A stretch of 64,000 bases of DNA, taken from positions 1 to 64,000 of the forward strand of contig QBVC01000015.1 of assembly GCA_003058495.1 (NCBI GenBank), read 5' to 3'. Below, piece by piece: positions 35,522 to 44,929 of this stretch. The notes below the pieces were generated by a model. That model saw only the letters and a program-made list of their open reading frames with translations, was not told where the DNA came from and did no database searches. A program made the position numbers and the translations under genes. Source of the stretch: a gamma proteobacterium symbiont of Ctena orbiculata. GTDB taxonomy: Bacteria; Pseudomonadota; Gammaproteobacteria; Chromatiales; Chromatiaceae. Each line of letters starts with the position of its first letter. The stretch's first letter is position 1.

Positions 35522-36271
35522 GTGACAACAAGTTTCCAGAACAGAGAAGAGACCAGGCGACAGGCATTCGAGTCGATCTGGGAAAGCCAGATCGACGCGG
35601 TGTTTGCCGATGTCGCGGCGGTGTACGACAGGGCCAACGACTTTGCCAGTCTCGGCACCCTGAAAGGTCTGCGTCGCAAGTTCATTGCGACGATTGACGT
35701 CTTCCCCGGTCAACGGGTCCTCGATGTCTGCGCCGGCACCAATGTGATCGGCATCGACTTGCTGAAAAAGGAGCCGGACCTCGATGTCCACGCGGTCGAT
35801 CGCAGTAATGCGATGCAGAAAGTCGGCTATCACCGCGCGTCACAGCAGGGCTTTGAAATCAAGGGACGCATCTGCGACGTGCACCAGCTGCCGTTCCCCG
35901 ACAACCATTTCGATATCGTCACCCTGCAATATGCGACCCGCCACCTGCGCGTGATCGATGTCTTTTCGGAGATCAACCGGGTGCTCAAGCCGGGGGGGCA
36001 TTTCTATCACTTCGACATGCTCAGGCCGGCCAACAAAATCATCGAAGAGGCCTATTGCCTCTACTTGAAGGGCTGTCTCAAAACAGTATCCTGGGCCATC
36101 AATTGCGGTCCGGAAGCGAGAACCTGCTGTGACTATTTCATCGATGCCATACGTCTCTTCTACTCCACGGATGAGCTCTCCCGGCTGCTCTCAGAACTGG
36201 GTTTTTCGGATGTCGACGGCAGACCCCTGCTGGGCGGTACGGTTGCGATACACAAGGCATGCAAGGCTTAG
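35522..36271 (+). CDS. UbiE/MenG-like class I SAM methyltransferase
   Basis: This 249-residue protein starts at GTG after GGGGAAAGAGG. It has the SAM-binding motifs VLDVCAGTNVIGIDLLKKE, HAVDRSNAMQK and DNHFDIVTLQYATRHL, and the C-terminal signature GGTVAIHKACKA of the UbiE/MenG family. Such enzymes methylate ubiquinone or menaquinone precursors. Placed in a quinone-linked redox operon, it may alter a quinone used by the NrfD subunit, an inference. A general methyltransferase is possible. It is not the housekeeping ubiE by context, since no ubi genes flank it. Confidence 0.82.
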   Translation: MTTSFQNREETRRQAFESIWESQIDAVFADVAAVYDRANDFASLGTLKGLRRKFIATIDVFPGQRVLDVCAGTNVIGIDLLKKEPDLDVHAVDRSNAMQKVGYHRASQQGFEIKGRICDVHQLPFPDNHFDIVTLQYATRHLRVIDVFSEINRVLKPGGHFYHFDMLRPANKIIEEAYCLYLKGCLKTVSWAINCGPEARTCCDYFIDAIRLFYSTDELSRLLSELGFSDVDGRPLLGGTVAIHKACKA

Positions 36272-36302
36272 CGGAAGTCGATGACGGATGCACAGATAGA
36301 TT

Positions 36303-36644
36303 ATGAGAAAAGACATTATGACGATTGATAACAGATTGTTTGCTTTCATTTGCCTCACTGCGATCACGCTGTCGCCGGTCTCGGCCGTGGCACTGGATGC
36401 GCCTGCTCTCTACCACGAACGCACCTGTATCGCCTGCCATGGAAGCAACGGCAGGGAACCGGCAATGGATGACTATCCTAAATTGGCCGGACAGTCCGAA
36501 GAGTATCTGCTGACTCAGATGCGGGATATAAAAAACGGATCGCGGTCGAATGCGCACTCGATCGCGATGAAAAACGTCATGCATCTGATCAGCGACGAGG
36601 AGATGTCGATATTGGCGAAGTGGTTGGCCAAGCTGCCTGAATAA
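36303..36644 (+). CDS. Monohaem cytochrome c (c553/c5-like)
   Basis: The reading frame gives 113 residues; a start at 36318 (MTIDNRL) is an alternative. A signal peptide ends at VSAVA, and one haem motif CIACH with GSNGREPA and a distal Met (around IAMKNVM) makes a class I cytochrome c. The segment YPKLAGQSEEYLLTQMRDIKNGSR is near-identical in pattern to the cytochrome at 37588. Likely a periplasmic electron shuttle for the preceding complex. Confidence 0.88.
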   Translation: MRKDIMTIDNRLFAFICLTAITLSPVSAVALDAPALYHERTCIACHGSNGREPAMDDYPKLAGQSEEYLLTQMRDIKNGSRSNAHSIAMKNVMHLISDEEMSILAKWLAKLPE

Positions 36645-36684
36645 GTTGCACACCGGCTGTCAACTGGGCCGGTACGCGCGGGCA

Positions 36685-37140
36685 TCAGCGCCAGGCGGCA
36701 TCAGCCAGGGAACTGATCTGTTCGTAATAGGCGTCGCGATCCATGCCGAGCAGGGTGGCGCCGAAGATTTCCGCGTCGTTTGCGGTGGCGAGATCGCCGT
36801 AATTGACCAGTACCAACTGATAGAGGATAAGCGCGGGTAGCTCGTCGTGTCGATTTTCGAAATAACTGTGCAGCGAGATAGTGTAGCCGTCATCGGGATT
36901 ATCGGAAACAGGCTCGGTCTTGGCGAACATCCCCGGTTCAATACCTTCGGAGGTAAACCTGACCTGTACCGGATAGCGGACCGACTTGCGATCGTCAAGC
37001 ATGCTGAGCACGGTCTGGTAGTCGATGTTTTCGCCATAGCGGTTTCGAATCTCCTTTGCCTTTTCAAGGGCATGCAGCGAGACCGCGCCGTGGATAACCT
37101 TTCCTGCTCTTTTTTTGACCTTGGGTGTTTGATCTGTCAT
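36685..37140 (-). CDS. Hypothetical protein divergent from 37177
   Basis: The ATG at 37140 starts a 151-residue protein (TDQTPKVKKRAGKVIHGAVSLHALEKAKEIRNRYG). The frame stays open further upstream but that part is antisense to the gene at 37177 and unlikely to be coding. The product is soluble and basic at the start, with YTISLHSYFENRHDELPALILYQLVLV near the end. I do not recognise it. It is divergent from the next gene with 36 bp between, and both lie between two cytochrome genes. Confidence 0.62.
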   Translation of the reverse strand: MTDQTPKVKKRAGKVIHGAVSLHALEKAKEIRNRYGENIDYQTVLSMLDDRKSVRYPVQVRFTSEGIEPGMFAKTEPVSDNPDDGYTISLHSYFENRHDELPALILYQLVLVNYGDLATANDAEIFGATLLGMDRDAYYEQISSLADAAWR

Positions 37141-37176
37141 GACAGTTATACTCGCATTACCGGCCGGGGATAGACG

Positions 37177-37548
37177 ATGTCCGACTACAAGCTGAAGTTT
37201 AGCGAAGATCCTATCGAGGAATCCAGGCAGCGCACCATGGATGAGATCCACCGCTTTATCGGGATGATGGACGGGCGGCCGCTCGCGGTGGTGACCCTTA
37301 GCGAAGAACAGAGCGAGCTTTGGGATTCGGAAGGAGAGATCGATTTCCAGGATCTGTTTGGTCGACAGATAGTCAGCCAGGTTTCGGATGGCAGCACCGA
37401 AACCCTGCTGATCCGCAACCACCAGGGTTTTCCCCTGGCGCTGGCGGCATTGAACGCCAGTGATGGCTGGCAGGGACTGGGTATAGACAAACGTTTGCGC
37501 TTTGAGGTCGCGAGGATGTTTCAGAATGATGAAACTGAATTCATCTAA
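37177..37548 (+). CDS. Hypothetical protein
   Basis: The 123-residue protein is preceded by GGGGA. It is acidic and soluble, with LKFSEDPIEESRQRTMDEIHRFI and WDSEGEIDFQDLFGRQIV. No family is recognised. It forms a divergent pair with 36685-37140 and is followed by a cytochrome c gene 39 bp on. Confidence 0.68.
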   Translation: MSDYKLKFSEDPIEESRQRTMDEIHRFIGMMDGRPLAVVTLSEEQSELWDSEGEIDFQDLFGRQIVSQVSDGSTETLLIRNHQGFPLALAALNASDGWQGLGIDKRLRFEVARMFQNDETEFI

Positions 37549-37587
37549 ACAAACAGCTGCATACAGCATTCACCGCCTGGAGGTCTC

Positions 37588-37923
37588 ATGATGAACATTT
37601 CGATTTGCAAGGCATTGTCTCTGTTGGGACTCATTGCAAGCTTCCTATTCGCCACCGCACATGCCCAAAACAGCGATGCTGACAGCGCCAGCCTCTATCT
37701 CGCCAAGGCCTGCGCGGGGTGTCATGGGGTGGACGGCCGTACACCCGCGACCCCCTACTACCCGAAGGTTGCAGGGCAAAACGAAACCTACCTCTACAAT
37801 CAACTGCGCGACTTGAAAAACGGCAGCCGCAACAACAGCCAATCGAGTATCATGAAGGGCATCATGACGGCCGTCAGTGATGAGGAGATGCGTGCCATCG
37901 CCGCATGGCTTGCAAAACAGTAG
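37588..37923 (+). CDS. Monohaem cytochrome c (c553/c5-like), paralogue of 36303
   Basis: The 111-residue protein has GGAGG at the start, a signal peptide (LSLLGLIASFLFATAHA), one haem motif CAGCH with GVDGRTPA, and Met ligand candidates near SIMKGIM. It matches the cytochrome at 36303 across its C-terminal half (YPKVAGQNETYLYNQLRDLKNGSR). A recent duplication is likely. Periplasmic electron carrier. Confidence 0.9.
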   Translation: MMNISICKALSLLGLIASFLFATAHAQNSDADSASLYLAKACAGCHGVDGRTPATPYYPKVAGQNETYLYNQLRDLKNGSRNNSQSSIMKGIMTAVSDEEMRAIAAWLAKQ

Positions 37924-37979
37924 ACGACACGGATTCCCATGGGGAAAGCGGAAAAACAACCGCCATCACAAGCTACAAG

Positions 37980-38417
37980 TCAGCCGCCAAACAGATAGCG
38001 AATCGCCTTGCGGTTGGTCCAGGAGCTGGCCAATCGGAGGGCCTGCGCATAAGAGACCCAACGATATTCCGCATGCTCCTTTACGTGCAGCCTGGGCTGC
38101 CGCCTGTATTGCAGCCTTACCGCAAACCAGTGTTCGGTGTTGGCATGCACATGGGCACCGTAGCGGGAACGCCAGGCGGGGAGGATCGGAAAGGTCTCCC
38201 GGCAAGAGAGATCGACCAGGCTCCCTCCAACGAGAATCCCGGTCTCCTCGTAGAGCTCCCGACGCGCGGCCTGGGCGGCAGACTCACCCCACTCCAGGCT
38301 GCCGGTCACCGATTGCCAGAAGTCCCCGGGGCGGGTGCGACGCAGCATCAACACCTCACCCGCCGCGGTATAGACGACTACCAGGACCGATTCGGGCCGC
38401 TTATTTGCTTTCTTCAC
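37980..38417 (-). CDS. nudB: Dihydroneopterin triphosphate diphosphatase NudB
   Basis: The 145-residue Nudix hydrolase has the box [23 protein letters not shown], and the C-terminal segment [26 protein letters not shown] seen in NudB. It removes pyrophosphate from dihydroneopterin triphosphate in folate synthesis. It overlaps the end of aspS by 17 bases, and the order aspS-nudB is conserved in Gammaproteobacteria. Confidence 0.92.
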   Translation of the reverse strand: MKKANKRPESVLVVVYTAAGEVLMLRRTRPGDFWQSVTGSLEWGESAAQAARRELYEETGILVGGSLVDLSCRETFPILPAWRSRYGAHVHANTEHWFAVRLQYRRQPRLHVKEHAEYRWVSYAQALRLASSWTNRKAIRYLFGG

Positions 38418-40188
38418 TGACCGGTTTACGCACCCGGATCGAGAGCTCCCGCAACTGATCCGCGCCCACTTCCGAGGGCGCGGAGGTGAGCGGACAGGCA
38501 GCGGTCTGGGTCTTGGGGAAGGCCATCACTTCACGGATCGAGGCGGAACCGGTCAACAGCATGACCAGGCGGTCGAGACCGAAGGCCAGGCCGCCATGGG
38601 GAGGACAACCGAATCGCAGCGCGCTCAGCAGGAAGCCGAACTTCTCCTCGGCCTCCTCTTCGCCGATCTCCAACAGCCGAAAGATCTTCTGCTGCACCTC
38701 CTGCTGGTGGATACGGATCGAGCCTCCGCCCAGTTCGACGCCGTTCATGACCATGTCGTAGGCCCGCGATTTGCAGGCCCCGGGATCACGCTCGAGCAGC
38801 TCGAGCTGGTCCAGTTTCGGCGAGGTGAAGGGGTGGTGCAGGGGCGCCCAGCGGTCGTGCTGCTCGTCCCACTCGAACATCGGGAAATCGACCACCCAGA
38901 GGGGCTGCCACTCGCCCTGGAGCAGCTCCAGGTCATGCCCCAGCCTGACCCGCAGCGCGCCCAGGGCCTCATTGACCACATGGCTCTTGTCGGCGCCGAA
39001 GAAGATCAGGTCACCGTCCTTGGCCCCGGTGCGCTGCATGATCGCCTCGACCACAGGATCAGGTAGAAACTTGAGGATCGGCGACTGCAGGCCCTCGGTC
39101 CCCTTGGCGATCTCGTTGACCTTGATGTAGGCCAGGCCCTTGGCGCCGTAGATGGCGACGAACTTGGTGTATTCGTCGATCTGCTTGCGGCTGAGCGAAC
39201 TGCCGCCGGGCACCTTCAACGCCGCGACCCGGCCCTTGGGGTCCTTCGCCGGGGCGGAAAAGACCTTGAATTCGACCTCCTTCATCAGGTCGCGCAGATC
39301 CACCAGCTCGAGGGGGACGCGCAGGTCGGGGCGATCCGAGCCGAAGCGCTCCATCGCCTCGTCATAGCTCATGCGCGGGAAGGGATCGGGCAGATCCACA
39401 TCCAGTATCTCCTTGTAGAGCTGACGAATCATCTCCTCGTTGATCTCGATGATCTCGTTCTCGTCGAGAAAGGAGGTCTCGATATCGAGCTGGGTGAATT
39501 CGGGCTGCCTGTCGGCACGCAGGTCCTCGTCGCGAAAACAGCGCACGATCTGGTAGTAGCGATCCATGCAGGACATCATCAGCAGCTGCTTGAACAGCTG
39601 CGGGGACTGGGGCAGCGCGAAGAAGGAGCCCGGATGGGTACGGCTCGGTACCAGATAGTCCCGGGCCCCTTCCGGGGTCGCCTTGGTCAGCATCGGTGTT
39701 TCGATATCGAGAAAACCGTTGTCATCGAGGAAGCGGCGCAGCACCTGGGTCACCCTTGCCCGGGTACGGATCTTCTCCAGCATCTCGGGACGGCGCAGAT
39801 CCACATAGCGGAAGCGCAGGCGGATCTCCTCGGAGGCCTTCTCATGCTCGTCGAGCTGAAACGGCGGGGTATCGGCAGGATTCAGCACCTCCAGCTCCAA
39901 TCCCAGGACCTCGATCTCACCGGTGGGCAGATCGGGGTTTACCGTGCCCTCGGGCCTGGGCCTGACGCGGCCCTTGATACGCAGCACATACTCATTGCGC
40001 ACCTGCTCCGCAATGCTGAAAACCTCGGGCAGATCCGGATCGTAGACCACCTGCACCAGCCCTTCCCGGTCCCGCAGATCGATAAAAATGACCCCGCCGT
40101 GATCCCGTCGGCGGTGCACCCAACCACAAAGTTCCACTTCCTGGTCGATATGAGAGCTGTTGATCTGTCCACAATAGTGACTGCGCAT
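38401..40188 (-). CDS. aspS: Aspartyl-tRNA synthetase
   Basis: The 595-residue class II synthetase has an N-terminal anticodon-binding OB fold ([26 protein letters not shown]), the motif 2 region [20 protein letters not shown], a GAD insertion domain, and motif 3 [16 protein letters not shown]. Length and layout match the bacterial type. Charges tRNA-Asp; whether it also charges tRNA-Asn is not decided from sequence. Followed by nudB. Confidence 0.97.
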   Translation of the reverse strand: MRSHYCGQINSSHIDQEVELCGWVHRRRDHGGVIFIDLRDREGLVQVVYDPDLPEVFSIAEQVRNEYVLRIKGRVRPRPEGTVNPDLPTGEIEVLGLELEVLNPADTPPFQLDEHEKASEEIRLRFRYVDLRRPEMLEKIRTRARVTQVLRRFLDDNGFLDIETPMLTKATPEGARDYLVPSRTHPGSFFALPQSPQLFKQLLMMSCMDRYYQIVRCFRDEDLRADRQPEFTQLDIETSFLDENEIIEINEEMIRQLYKEILDVDLPDPFPRMSYDEAMERFGSDRPDLRVPLELVDLRDLMKEVEFKVFSAPAKDPKGRVAALKVPGGSSLSRKQIDEYTKFVAIYGAKGLAYIKVNEIAKGTEGLQSPILKFLPDPVVEAIMQRTGAKDGDLIFFGADKSHVVNEALGALRVRLGHDLELLQGEWQPLWVVDFPMFEWDEQHDRWAPLHHPFTSPKLDQLELLERDPGACKSRAYDMVMNGVELGGGSIRIHQQEVQQKIFRLLEIGEEEAEEKFGFLLSALRFGCPPHGGLAFGLDRLVMLLTGSASIREVMAFPKTQTAACPLTSAPSEVGADQLRELSIRVRKPVSEESK

Positions 40189-40248
40189 GGAAATTTCCTG
40201 TGAGAATCCGCTGATACCAGCCCGGCAACGGGCTAAAGAGCGGGAATG

Positions 40249-40881
40249 TTACGGCTTGACCTCTGCCTCTGCAAGCCCATCGGCATCGGCCGGATTGACC
40301 GCCCCCATGGAGAGCAGCATCTTGAGTCCGTCGTCGACGCTCATGTCCAGCTCCCTTATATCCTCCTTCGGCACCAGGACGAAATAGCCGCCGGTGGGAT
40401 TGGGCGTGGTCGGCACATAGACATTGACCACATCCCGTCCGGTGGCCTGCTGCACCGCGCCACTCTCTTCACTGGTCAGGAAGGCGAGGGTCCAGAGCCC
40501 GCGGCGCGGGAACTCCACCAGGATCACCTTGCGAAACGACCGGCCCTTGTCGGCGAACATGGTCTCGACCATCTGCTTGACCGCGGAGTAGACCGATCTG
40601 ACCAGCGGTATCCGCGCCAGCAGCCTCTCCCACATGCTCACCACCTTGCGGCCGAAGAGATTGGCGGCAACCAGGCCGGTGAGGAGCAGGATCAGCAGGG
40701 AGAGCAGGACACCCAGTCCGGGTATGTGAAAGCCGAACAGATTATCCGGACGGTAGGCCTCGGGCAGCAGCAGCAGGCTGTTGTCCATCCAGCCCACGAG
40801 CAGATTGATGACCAGGAAGGTAGCCCCCAGGGGCAGCCATACCAGGAGACCGGCCACGAGATAGCGGCGGAGAAAGCTCAT
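40249..40881 (-). CDS. DUF502 family membrane protein
   Basis: This 210-residue protein has two N-terminal helices (LVWLPLGATFLVINLLVG and LLSLLILLLTGLVAANL) and the DUF502 core: IPLVRSVYSAVKQMVETMF, VILVEFPRRGLWTLAFLT and VPTTPNPTGGYFVLVPKEDI. The family is widespread and its function is not established. It lies between fmdB and aspS, a conserved order. Confidence 0.92.
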   Translation of the reverse strand: MSFLRRYLVAGLLVWLPLGATFLVINLLVGWMDNSLLLLPEAYRPDNLFGFHIPGLGVLLSLLILLLTGLVAANLFGRKVVSMWERLLARIPLVRSVYSAVKQMVETMFADKGRSFRKVILVEFPRRGLWTLAFLTSEESGAVQQATGRDVVNVYVPTTPNPTGGYFVLVPKEDIRELDMSVDDGLKMLLSMGAVNPADADGLAEAEVKP

Positions 40882-40902
40882 CGCACTGTTTCCCGCCGCG
40901 CT

Positions 40903-41187
40903 TCAGTGGCAGCCGCAGGAGCCGCCGCCGCAGCTTGACGCCTTTTTCTCTTTGCCGGCGGATTTGCCTTCGCCGGCGCCGCTGTCGTGGATGTTTTTCT
41001 TGCCCCCACTCTTGAAATCGGTTTCGTACCAACCGCCGCCCTTGAGGCGGAAGGCGGCGGCGGAGATGATCTTTTTCAGCGTATCCTGCTTGCATTCCGG
41101 ACATTCGGAAAGGGCCGGATCGCTCATCTTCTGGATGGCTTCCAGCTCATGATCACAGGCCTCACAGCGATACTCGTAGATAGGCAT
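40903..41187 (-). CDS. FmdB-type zinc-ribbon protein
   Basis: The 94-residue protein begins MPIYEYRCEACDHELEAIQ with a second pair CPECK, forming a four-Cys zinc ribbon, then a basic linker and a Cys/Gly-rich tail (SSCGGGSCGCH) that may bind metal. FmdB-type proteins are putative regulators. It is upstream of DUF502 and aspS. Confidence 0.92.
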   Translation of the reverse strand: MPIYEYRCEACDHELEAIQKMSDPALSECPECKQDTLKKIISAAAFRLKGGGWYETDFKSGGKKNIHDSGAGEGKSAGKEKKASSCGGGSCGCH

Positions 41188-41441
41188 GATAGGTTCCTCA
41201 ATATTCGATCCGCAGCGGCAGCGATGTCTGGCATACCCCTGAAACGGGGAATCCTACCATAATGGGGATGGGAAACGACATTTCAAGGCCCGAAACAGCC
41301 CCGGCGCCGGCCAACAGGCGTCGCATTCACCGCTGAGCAGGGCTTGCGAGCCCGGGGCCGGGTGATCAGTCAGAGAGCGTCGCATCCGCTGCGGGAGAAG
41401 CGCCACTTCGGCCCGCCGAAGAATCACGACAGGCGCGGCAA

Positions 41442-42062
41442 TCAATCGCTGTCCTGTTCCTGTCTCTCTCTGCGTTGACGCAGCATCTCACCCTGGCGTC
41501 GTGTGATGTGGCGGATCAGGGCATCCTGGTCACTGCTGCGAATGAGGTTGAAATTGATCCTGGTATGGTAGGGATAGGCGCTGTCACCGCCCGCGGCCTC
41601 TTCGATGCCGACCACATCGCCGTAGGCGATGATTCCGGTATACGAGGGCAACAGCAGCAGCTTGAGCTCAACCAGCGCTCCCGGCTCGAGCTTTTCCTTG
41701 ATGTCCATGGCGATTCCGCCGGCACTGAGGTTGACCGTGCTGGAGGGACGATTCAGCAGTTCATTCTCATCCGCGAGGAAGCTCTGTCCCAGCAGATTGA
41801 TCTTCTCATCCAACGCCTTGAGGTAGTCGGCGACGTCCGGATCGCGCTGCTCGATACGGTGCAGGGGCGCCGAGAGGTGCTGGCTGATATTCTGCAGTCT
41901 GGTCATTACGGTGAACCTGTCACTCTCCTGCAGCTGTTCATCGATACTCTGCGGCAGCTCGTTTCGGGTTATCACCCGATAGCTGACCTGGATCGAATCG
42001 TCGATACGGAAGAACTCTCTGCGTTCATCCCGGGAGATTCCCTTTTCGTCATTGCTCATCAA
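41442..42062 (-). CDS. PilZ-domain protein downstream of pomB
   Basis: The 206-residue protein overlaps pomB by four bases. It has an N-terminal arginine motif (RDERREFFRID) and the PilZ signature NLSAGGIAMDI, the two parts that bind cyclic di-GMP. The middle has a helical insert. As the third gene after the stator pair it is a good candidate for a c-di-GMP-responsive brake or stator modulator of the flagellar motor. The function is inferred from domain and context. Confidence 0.85.
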   Translation of the reverse strand: MMSNDEKGISRDERREFFRIDDSIQVSYRVITRNELPQSIDEQLQESDRFTVMTRLQNISQHLSAPLHRIEQRDPDVADYLKALDEKINLLGQSFLADENELLNRPSSTVNLSAGGIAMDIKEKLEPGALVELKLLLLPSYTGIIAYGDVVGIEEAAGGDSAYPYHTRINFNLIRSSDQDALIRHITRRQGEMLRQRRERQEQDSD

Positions 42063-42973
42063 TCAGCACTCCTCTCCGCCTCAGACTGGTGTTCACTGGC
42101 CTTGATCACCTGGCCGCTGTCCTCATCCTCACCTCGCTGAATAACCAGCTCCACACGCCTGTTTTGCGCCCTGTTCTCGCTGGAATCGTTGGCAACCAGC
42201 GGCTGAGAGTCGGCATACCCCTGGATCAGAAAACGGTTTTCGTCAATCGCGGCGTTACTCAGCATAGCATGTACCACGGTCACAGCCCTGGCTGATGAGA
42301 GTTCCCAGTTGGAGCGGAAACGGCGTGTCGAAATCGGCACATTATCGGTATGACCGGCAACGATTATCTTGCCGGGCGTGGTGGCGATCACATCGGTTAT
42401 CTTGGAAATCACTTCGAAGAAATCGGGATTGAGATTGGCACGCCCGGATGGGAACGAGCCCTTCTCCTGAATACGGATGATGATCTTCGTATCCTCCATC
42501 TCCACATCCAGCAATCCGGCCGTGATTTCCCCATCCAGCATCTCCTGCAGCTCCTCCGCCTGTTCCTTGACCTCTTGCTCGAGCTGCGCCTGCATCGCCG
42601 CCTTTGCCGCATCGATATCGAGCTCCGGATCGATCAGATCCTCGCTCTGCTGCTGCTCCTCGCGCTGCAGAAACTCCTTCTCCATATCCGCTGTCGACTG
42701 GCGCAGTTCGTCCAACGGCGTCGGTTCGGGCTTGCCCGGGCTGAACTCCTGCATGATGACGCTGGTGCCCTTGACCACGTCCATCACCGGGATTTCACGC
42801 TGCACACCGAAGGCGTCCTTCATCGACTCGGCCATTTTCTTGAACCGTTGGGCATCGACCTCCGCGAACGAGAGCAGGAGCACGAAGAAGCACATCAGCA
42901 GCGACATCAGATCGGCAAAGGTCGCCAGCCAGGGCGGCAGGCCGTCGGGACACTTCGGGCACTCATCAGCCAT
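42059..42973 (-). CDS. pomB: Flagellar stator protein PomB/MotB
   Basis: The 304-residue protein has a cytoplasmic start (MADECPKCPDG), one helix with the ion-channel aspartate (ATFADLMSLLMCFFVLLLSFAE, Asp21), a plug/linker rich in Glu and Gln, and a C-terminal OmpA peptidoglycan-binding domain (IIVAGHTDNVPIS, NWELSSARAVTVV, GYADSQPLV, NRRVELVI). It couples ion flow to torque with PomA. The short cytoplasmic Cys-containing N-terminus resembles sodium-type PomB. Confidence 0.93.
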   Translation of the reverse strand: MADECPKCPDGLPPWLATFADLMSLLMCFFVLLLSFAEVDAQRFKKMAESMKDAFGVQREIPVMDVVKGTSVIMQEFSPGKPEPTPLDELRQSTADMEKEFLQREEQQQSEDLIDPELDIDAAKAAMQAQLEQEVKEQAEELQEMLDGEITAGLLDVEMEDTKIIIRIQEKGSFPSGRANLNPDFFEVISKITDVIATTPGKIIVAGHTDNVPISTRRFRSNWELSSARAVTVVHAMLSNAAIDENRFLIQGYADSQPLVANDSSENRAQNRRVELVIQRGEDEDSGQVIKASEHQSEAERSAD

Positions 42974-42977
42974 CTGT

Positions 42978-43736
42978 TCAGGCTTCCTGAACCGGGCGCT
43001 TGCCGGTCGGGAGGTAGGTGCTCAGCAGTTGCTCCAGCACCCGTGGATTCATGCCTTCCTGGATACCGGATATGGTTTCGATGATCAGGGATTTATTGGT
43101 CTTCTCCATGGAACTGGCCCTGGCCAGTTTGTCGGAGATGGGCTGCGCGAAGGCGTTCGCGATGACAGCGCCATAGAGGGTCGTCAGCAGGGCCACCGCC
43201 ATGGCGGGACCGATGCTCGCAGGATCCGACATATTGGCCAGCATCTGCACCAGACCAACCAGGGTACCGATCATACCCATCGCCGGGGCCATGGTGGCCA
43301 TGTTTTTGAACATAGTTTGACCCACTTCATGGCGCTGGATCGTCAGATCGATATCCTTTGTCAACAGCTTATTGACCAGCACCGGATCGTGGCCGTCCAC
43401 GCACAAGCCGATGCCCTGCTTGAGGAATGGATTGCCGATCTCCTGGCCCTCCAGCGCCAGCAGGCCGTTCTTACGCGCGATGTCGGCCAGCTCCACCGCC
43501 TCATCTATCAGTTTCTTCGGATCATCCGTCTTATAGAAGAAGGCCTTCATGCCAATACTGAAAGAGCCGAGGAAATCACCCAGCGAGACCTGCATCAGGG
43601 TGACCATGAAGGTTCCCCCGACCACAATCAACAACGAGGGGACATTGACGAACAGCATGACATCGCCACCCGAAGCGATCGCTCCGATGATAATGCCGAA
43701 ACCACCCAATAGACCAACCAGAGTAGCAATATCCAC
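42978..43736 (-). CDS. pomA: Flagellar stator protein PomA/MotA
   Basis: This 252-residue protein has four membrane helices and the MotA/PomA signature MATMAPAMGMIGTLVGLVQMLANM with the following loop PASIGPAMAVALLTTLYGAV. Length (about 253) and N-terminus (MDIATLVGLLGGFGIIIGAI) match the PomA type, which drives the motor with Na+, though the ion is not proven by sequence. It is four bases upstream of pomB. Confidence 0.93.
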   Translation of the reverse strand: MDIATLVGLLGGFGIIIGAIASGGDVMLFVNVPSLLIVVGGTFMVTLMQVSLGDFLGSFSIGMKAFFYKTDDPKKLIDEAVELADIARKNGLLALEGQEIGNPFLKQGIGLCVDGHDPVLVNKLLTKDIDLTIQRHEVGQTMFKNMATMAPAMGMIGTLVGLVQMLANMSDPASIGPAMAVALLTTLYGAVIANAFAQPISDKLARASSMEKTNKSLIIETISGIQEGMNPRVLEQLLSTYLPTGKRPVQEA

Positions 43737-43847
43737 AGATTATTTCTCCGAATCCCCGTACTGTTTTTTGATTCGTTACTAAACCGTTCGAGATCGACCC
43801 GTCCAGGGCGATCGCATGCATTGAGAAAGGACTCCAATCTGTTTGTT

Positions 43848-43874
43848 TTAGCGGTAGGAATAGGTCAAACTTTA
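43848..43874 (-). promoter_or_regulatory. Sigma-28 (FliA) promoter upstream of pomAB-PilZ
   Basis: On the minus strand TAAAGTTT is followed by 11 bases and ACCGCTAA, close to the FliA consensus TAAAGTTT-N11-GCCGATAA (first half perfect, second half 6 of 8). It lies about 110 bp upstream of pomA, so all three genes should be under flagellar class III control. Confidence 0.7.
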
Positions 43875-43990
43875 ATTCCTCAAGGGGTGGGAAAGAATCG
43901 GCTTTTTGGCTCCGAAAAGGGTGAATTTCGGCTATAGAAACGGCATTTTGCGGGTCAAATTGTCACCTCCATGATACCTTTGCACTCACT

Positions 43991-44839
43991 ATGGCAGAGA
44001 GAAAAAACGTTCTGATCACCGGCTGCTCCAGCGGTATTGGCCACAGCGTCGCCACCGGGCTCAAGGATCGCGGCTACCGTGTCATCACCAGCGCCCGCAA
44101 GGAGGAGGATGTCAGGGAATTGCAGCGCCAGGGGTTTGAATCGCTGGCCCTCGATCTTGCCCACAGCAGCGCCATAGAGAAGGCGGTGGATCAGCTGCTG
44201 GAACTCACCGACGGCCGCCTCTATGCCCTCTTCAACAACGGCGCCTACGGTCAGCCGGGGGCGGTTGAAGATCTCAGCCGCGAGGTATTGAGGCAGCAGT
44301 TTGAAACCAATCTCTTCGGCTGGCATGAGCTGACATGCCGGGTGATACCGTTGATGCGCAGACAGGGCGAGGGACGCATCATCCAGAACAGCTCCATCCT
44401 GGGCTTTATCACCCTGCCCTATCGAGGTGCCTATGTGGCCAGCAAGTATGCCCTCGAGGGATTGAGCGACACCCTGCGCCTGGAACTGGCCGGCAGCGGC
44501 ATCCATGTCTCGCTGATCGAGCCCGGCCCCATCGAGAGCCGGTTTCGGGAAAATGCCCATGCCATGTTCAACAAACATATCGACAGTGACCGCTCCGTGC
44601 ATCGGGAATACTACAGGACGATGGTCAAAAGACTCGAAAAACAAGGGCATGCCGCCCCCTTCACCCTGCCGCCGGAAGCGGTGCTGAAGCGAGTCATCCA
44701 CGCCCTGGAGAGCAGCAATCCGAAACCACGCTACCCTGTCACCTTCCCCACCCGCCTCTTCGCGGTGCTGCGCCGCCTGCTCAGCAGCCGCGCCATGGAT
44801 CGCACCCTGCTCTGGGTCAGCGGCGGTGGCAGACGCTGA
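43991..44839 (+). CDS. Short-chain dehydrogenase/reductase (SDR)
   Basis: The 282-residue classical SDR has VLITGCSSGIGHSVATGL (cofactor site), NNGAYG, and the catalytic Ser and YVASK. The C-terminal tail carries basic residues (RLFAVLRRLLSSR) that may sit at the membrane. The substrate is not predictable. It is divergent from pomA with about 250 bp between them. Confidence 0.9.
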   Translation: MAERKNVLITGCSSGIGHSVATGLKDRGYRVITSARKEEDVRELQRQGFESLALDLAHSSAIEKAVDQLLELTDGRLYALFNNGAYGQPGAVEDLSREVLRQQFETNLFGWHELTCRVIPLMRRQGEGRIIQNSSILGFITLPYRGAYVASKYALEGLSDTLRLELAGSGIHVSLIEPGPIESRFRENAHAMFNKHIDSDRSVHREYYRTMVKRLEKQGHAAPFTLPPEAVLKRVIHALESSNPKPRYPVTFPTRLFAVLRRLLSSRAMDRTLLWVSGGGRR

Positions 44840-44929
44840 TGGCTCCAGCTGAGATTCCAGGTTGAAGCGGCAAGGGGTTCTGTGACATCATCCTTGCCCC
44901 TTTTCCAACCTTGAAGTCCGATACCTGCT

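Noticed and set aside
42477-43712. 411-residue plus-strand frame opposite pomA and pomB
   Set aside because: Mirror frame of the stator genes; Ser/Cys-rich stretch is the complement of Glu/Gln codons, no ribosome site.
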